Below are positions 59,180-64,000 of a stretch of DNA of 64,000 bases, in pieces. The notes beneath the pieces were generated by a model. It had not been told where the DNA came from, searched no databases, and saw only the letters and a list, made by a program, of their open reading frames with translations. The DNA is from Sepiola atlantica (lineage: Eukaryota; Mollusca; Cephalopoda; Sepiida; Sepiolidae). The DNA lies in NCBI GenBank assembly GCA_963556195.1, contig OY744519.1, positions 106,048,500-106,112,499 on the forward strand, given 5' to 3'. Each line of letters starts with the position of its first letter. Within the stretch, counting starts at the first letter, position 1. The translations under genes were made by a program, and so were the position numbers.

Positions 59180-60190
59180 CCGACAAAAATGCGATAGAAG
59201 CGTTACAGACACACGAAAAGATTATTTCAAACACAAGCGTGACATACAAACAAAATGTGGTATGAAACAGAAACGTGACAGATAAAGAGCAAAGCTATTC
59301 CAATCTTAAGCGTGACAGATAAACAATATGATATTTAAAAATATTAACTTGCGGATGAAATTCAAAGAAAATGATATTTAATATAATATAGCGTCAGACA
59401 AATTGAAATCTTACTTAAACAATTACACACTGTGTTTAAAAATTAAGTATGCACACGTACACAAATTATATTTCAAATTTAAGTGTGAAAGGCTAACAAA
59501 AATTATATCTCATACTTACGCGTGACAGACTAACAATAATTATATTTTATATTTAGCATGGTTAACTAACGAAAATTATATTTACGAACTTTAGCATTGT
59601 TAACTAACAATAATTATATTTTAAAGTCAAGCGTGACAAACTAACGAAAATGATATTTACTAACTTTAGGAAATTCTGATTAAAGAAAATAATATTTCAA
59701 ACTTTAGGAAATTCTGATTAACGAAAATAATATTTCAAACTTTGGGAATTTCGGATAAACGAAAATTATATTTCAAACTTTAGGAAATTCTGATTAACGA
59801 AAATTATATTTCAAACTTTAGGAAATTCTGATTAACGAAAATTATATTTCAAACTTTAGGAAATTCTGATTAACGAAAATTATATTTCAAACTTTAGGAA
59901 ATTTTGATTAACGAAAATTATATTTCAAACTTTAGGAAATTCTGATTTACGAAAATTATATTTCAAACTTTAGGAAATTCTGATTAACGAAAATTATATT
60001 TCAAACTTTAGGAAATTCTGATTAACGAAAATTATATTTCAAACTTTAGCATAGCAGACTAACAAAGATTATATAACGAACTTAAGTGTGACAGACTAAC
60101 GAAAATTATATTTCAAGCTTCAGCATAGAAGCCTAACAAAACTTATATTTTAAATGTAAACGTTACAAAACAACGAAAGTACTATTTCAA
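59180..60190. repeat. 38-bp minisatellite with homogenised core
   Basis: Outer units are AAGCGTGACAGACTAACGAA plus AATTATATTTCAAACTT. The core (about 59665-60045) consists of roughly nine nearly identical units in which GTGACAGAC is replaced by AGGAAATTCTGATT. Phase points at 59775 and 59813 give 38 bp. The outer units are homologous, in reverse orientation, to the 12890-14060 array. Confidence 0.88.
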
Positions 60191-60318
60191 AGTTGAGTAT
60201 AGAAGACGAACGAAAAAAAGTTTATGATTACTAAATAAAATATTGACAATACGACGAACATGTCTCTTATTTGTGGAGGCATCAACACACCCACACCCAC
60301 ACACAACCACACCCCCCT

Positions 60319-60319
<1 letters not shown>

Positions 60320-60352
<33 letters not shown>
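60320..60352. repeat. (AC)-rich plus (AT)n microsatellite
   Basis: CACACCCAC-rich DNA leads into an AT run. Confidence 0.85.
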
Positions 60353-60356
<4 letters not shown>

Positions 60357-60529
60357 ACCATATACCAACACAACAGGTCAATTTCTAATAAAAAACTAAA
60401 CGCAAATAATATTCTATTGACACCTTTAATAATACATTTATTACTTCTACTTATTAAAACAATTAACTTAATTTCCTTGTCTTTTAAATTACAAGAGCGA
60501 ATAAATATATCGCTACAAAATAGCCATTG

Positions 60530-61080
60530 TTAAAAAAACTACTAAACCGTGCAAAACTAATCCTTTCCACTATAAAACTATTCATTAAATTAAAACATAT
60601 AAAACATGTATTTATTAATAACGAATTGCTTAATTATATCCTTGATAAAAATAAAATTAATGATTCGAAATTTAGAAAATACTAATACAAATAATAATAA
60701 TATCTAACACCACAAGTCAAATTATATAACACATACTATAATAATCCACTGTCACAAAACTTCATGTTAGAAGAAAAAGCCATAACAATTATTGTACACT
60801 TATACATATCCTCAATTGATGATGATCAAAATAAAATTAGACTCATTATTTACTACAAAACATTTAAAACACACAATCTTGTAGTAACAAACAACTCCTT
60901 CACAACCCATAAAATATTAGAAAGAATCAGTGTTATTTTTAAGTTGAAATGCCCTTTAGAGAATTCAACTTCCATAATAACAATAAAACGAATAGCTACA
61001 TATGTTTTACAACCGCAACCTTATTCTGCCACTGGATCTTGTAAACTCAAGCTTAATTTAACAGCATTTACAAAATCATA
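60530..61080 (+). pseudogene. Penelope-like element, linker/GIY-YIG-proximal remnant
   Basis: Peptide blocks in plus frames: TPQVKLYNTYYNNPLSQNF (about 60705-60760), then frame 60764-61081 with NKIRLIIYYKTFKTHNLVV and ISVIFKLKCPLEN. These fit the segment between RT and GIY-YIG in Penelope-like ORFs (KI.L.IYYK....NL....N, V.Y...CP). The following TYVLQPQPYSATGSC is a distorted remnant of the YIG.T.T.LSRRL GIY-YIG entry. It has no RT core and is dead. Confidence 0.55.

Positions 61081-61880
<800 letters not shown>

Positions 61881-61945
<65 letters not shown>
61881..61945. repeat. (AT)n microsatellite
   Basis: Uninterrupted AT run. Confidence 0.95.
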
Positions 61946-61951
<6 letters not shown>

Positions 61952-62033
61952 TTTTTACAAATATCCAGGGGGTATAAATCCGAAGGAAGTTGAAACCGGG
62001 TTAATGAGAGTGCTCAATGAAAATTCAGAGCAA

Positions 62034-62701
62034 AATACATTTTTTGTTGGTGATTTTATTATTACATTATTGCGACAAAATATATGTTGTTTCATTAGCG
62101 TTCATAATGAACGCCAACTATTCAAGCGTCAACGGAATCCAACTGCCTAGAATTGTAAATTCAACCCCGACCGGAAATTGAAGAGGCATAAGAGGGAGGG
62201 GGACGAAGATGAGGCTCAGCCTATAGCGAGGACAGGATAGGGGGAGACCCCAACAGGTGATATTTCAGAAAGTTGAGTGGGGTGATATCTAGTGTCTGTG
62301 CCATCGTGACCTCAATTCCAACCGGGGCAGAGGGCAGGGTGGGTTTAATTTAATAATGAGAATACAAATATAAAGTTATAACGGTCATTTCTGTTGTAAT
62401 AGGTGATTATCGTGTAGATAAAAATGTTTGATAATTTTAATTTAGGGTATTAATTGCTACTTTTGCATTCTATTTCAATATAATTATTTATGGCTTTTAT
62501 AATGAGCTCAGTAACGGTAGTGAATTTTGTTGTGATAATATTTGTTCATTGTAATTATATTATACTAAAATTAATACTAGTGAAATTACAATATAAAAGA
62601 AGTTTAATTGTGTTACTATCTTTAGTATTAATAAAAACAATTATAATAACAATAATAATAAAGCCAATAGTACCTACGATAGTCGCAGTGACAATAGTAT
62701 C

Positions 62702-62747
<46 letters not shown>

Positions 62748-63050
62748 GTAATAATAATTATAATTATTATAATCCTGTTACTTATGAAGTCATTGGGCGA
62801 AATAAGTCTACAAGTGATGGTAAGCTTTTATAGTTCTACTACCAATAATAAGACTAAGCAGCAGTCAATAATTAAGTGTTCAAGATAGTAATATTATGCA
62901 TCTTCAATTTCCGGTTGGGGTTGAATTTAAAATTTTAGGCAGTTGGATTCCGTTGACGCTTGAAGAGTTGGTGTTCATTATGAACTCTAATGACACAACA
63001 TATATTTTGTCGCAATAATGGAATAATAAAATCACCAACAAAAACAAATA
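62034..63050. mobile_element. Element with ~155-bp terminal inverted repeats
   Basis: The left arm (62034-62195) starts TTTTTTGTTGGTGATTTTAT and ends GACCGGAAATTGAAG. The right arm (62897-63050) is its inverse, with about 90% matching by eye, covering TATTGCGACAAAATATATG, CATAATGAACGCCAACT, CAAGCGTCAACGGAATCCAA and CTGCCTA. The ~700-bp interior has an (AAT)n run (62700-62750) and a 132-codon frame (62490-62888) dominated by Ile/Val from that run; no transposase motif. Flanks AAATACAT and AAATATAT are a possible imperfect 8-bp target duplication. Confidence 0.75.
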
Positions 63051-63403
63051 TATATAGATATATATATATCCTCTTTTATTGCTAATGCAACATCTACGTA
63101 TATTTTGTATATATATTTCAACTATATATATATATATATATATTTTAATCTATATATCTATATATATATATATATATGTATACGTATAAACGTATTTGTT
63201 AATCTCCCCTCCCTACTTATATTAAACTTAACTATACACTAATTACTACATATATTCCCCCAAATAACAGATTTCATTCTTTGCTACTTTTAGCTTTTTT
63301 TTCTCTTAATAAAGCCCACACAACGGTTGGACAAAGCGTTAAATCTCAGGTTTTCCGCTTTCCGATTTTAGCTCATTCTGTCGGATTTATTTTATCCTTT
63401 TAT

Positions 63404-63490
<87 letters not shown>
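63051..63490. repeat. (AT)n-rich segment with an ~80-bp pure run
   Basis: Short AT runs at 63057-63178 and a pure (AT)n run at about 63409-63490. The interval between shows no motif. Confidence 0.9.
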
Positions 63491-63491
<1 letters not shown>

Positions 63492-64000
63492 TAGCGGTAT
63501 TCACGCAGCGGTTCCCGTGTTGAGGTATATTGCTGATCGGAAAATTTCTTAGAAAATAATTTTAAATATAAAAATGTTTACGATGTTGGCCTAGAAAAGG
63601 AAAGTTATACATAAGATTTGTAATATGAGGTCAAGTAATGACAATAAAGTTCAGAGCAGTTGTGTTTTTACAAAAAAAGTTGCTTACAGACAGTTTTAAA
63701 ACCGCGAATTACGTTAACATATCGAAACAAATTCGAAAATAAGCGAATTATTTTAAATTTTAAACACACTAATGATAACTACTTATTTAAATGTTTGAAC
63801 ATCGTAATACATTCTTTACTAAGATAGTCTTTGTTTATCAATAATATGTATGCGCGGAGTAAACTCTTAAACTAATGAACTTATCTTTATGAATTCTGCG
63901 ATACGTATTCAAGGCGACACAGTGCGTAACGTGGGCACATTATCATTTTGTAAACATTTAGATTTTTAGAAGTATAACGCCACAACTGAACCCTACACAC
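63491..64000 (-). mobile_element. Helitron 3' end, element continuing beyond the window
   Basis: The minus strand ends ...CACGGGAACCGCTGCGTG (CACG/CGTG hairpin), then AATACCG, CTAG|T at 63491-63494. Hairpin, CTAG and following T match Helitron 3' criteria. It is inserted at the edge of the (AT)n run. Interior 63530-64000 is AT-rich without recognised coding; the 5' end lies outside. Confidence 0.55.

Noticed and set aside
59180..60190. Possible CRISPR array (regular 38-bp repeats)
   Set aside because: The units are head-to-tail without unique spacers, no cas genes are present, and the surroundings are eukaryotic transposons.
62490..62888. 132-codon Ile/Val-rich frame resembling a membrane protein
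   Set aside because: The hydrophobic run is an (AAT)n trinucleotide repeat inside a non-coding inverted-repeat element.

Overview
This is eukaryotic, almost certainly animal, non-genic DNA. It is strongly AT-rich and contains about two dozen long (AT)n microsatellites. I recognise no intact host gene, no rRNA operon and no bacterial or phage feature. Every protein-like signal comes from a decayed mobile element: Penelope-like elements with a GIY-YIG endonuclease, jockey/CR1-like LINEs, one Ty3/Gypsy LTR retrotransposon, Helitrons, MITEs, and SINEs with 5S rRNA-like or U2 snRNA-like heads. Together with the degenerate TTAGGG-type tract and the abundant minisatellites, this fits a lophotrochozoan, perhaps a cephalopod mollusc. 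That placement is inference from repeat types and is not proven.

Layout. 1-12.9 kb: an inverted-repeat element, (AT)n tracts and two Penelope-like remnants (5447-6540 and 9310-11033). 12.9-18.5 kb: a ~47-bp minisatellite, LINE 3' fragments and dispersed repeats. 18552-23562: a complete but dead Ty3/Gypsy element on the minus strand, with both LTRs, a 5-bp target duplication (ATAAT), a polypurine tract and gag, protease, RT, RNase H and integrase remnants. 24.1-27.9 kb: an inverted-repeat element enclosing a tRNA-like sequence, and U2-related repeats.

27984-39290: the centrepiece. This 11.3-kb segment has Helitron termini (A|TC at the 5' end; hairpin plus CTAG|T at the 3' end). Most of its interior is four consecutive, unrelated tandem arrays: ~51 bp x6, 179 bp x~50, ~27 bp x~32 and 35 bp x~8. 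No Rep/helicase coding is visible, so it would be a non-autonomous, satellite-carrying Helitron.

39.3-64 kb: a 5S-headed SINE, several U2-headed SINE copies, more LINE fragments, a pair of short Helitrons in opposite orientation that carry a tRNA-like segment, a telomere-like tract, a mariner-type MITE, three more minisatellites, a third Penelope-like remnant, a ~1-kb element with ~155-bp terminal inverted repeats, and the 3' end of another Helitron at the right edge.

Nothing here works as a pathway. The window is best read as layered transposon insertion and tandem-repeat expansion. The long reading frames in repeats (poly-Ile-Tyr frames from (AT)n, frames in the 27-bp and 51-bp arrays) are artefacts of repeat period and are not annotated as genes.
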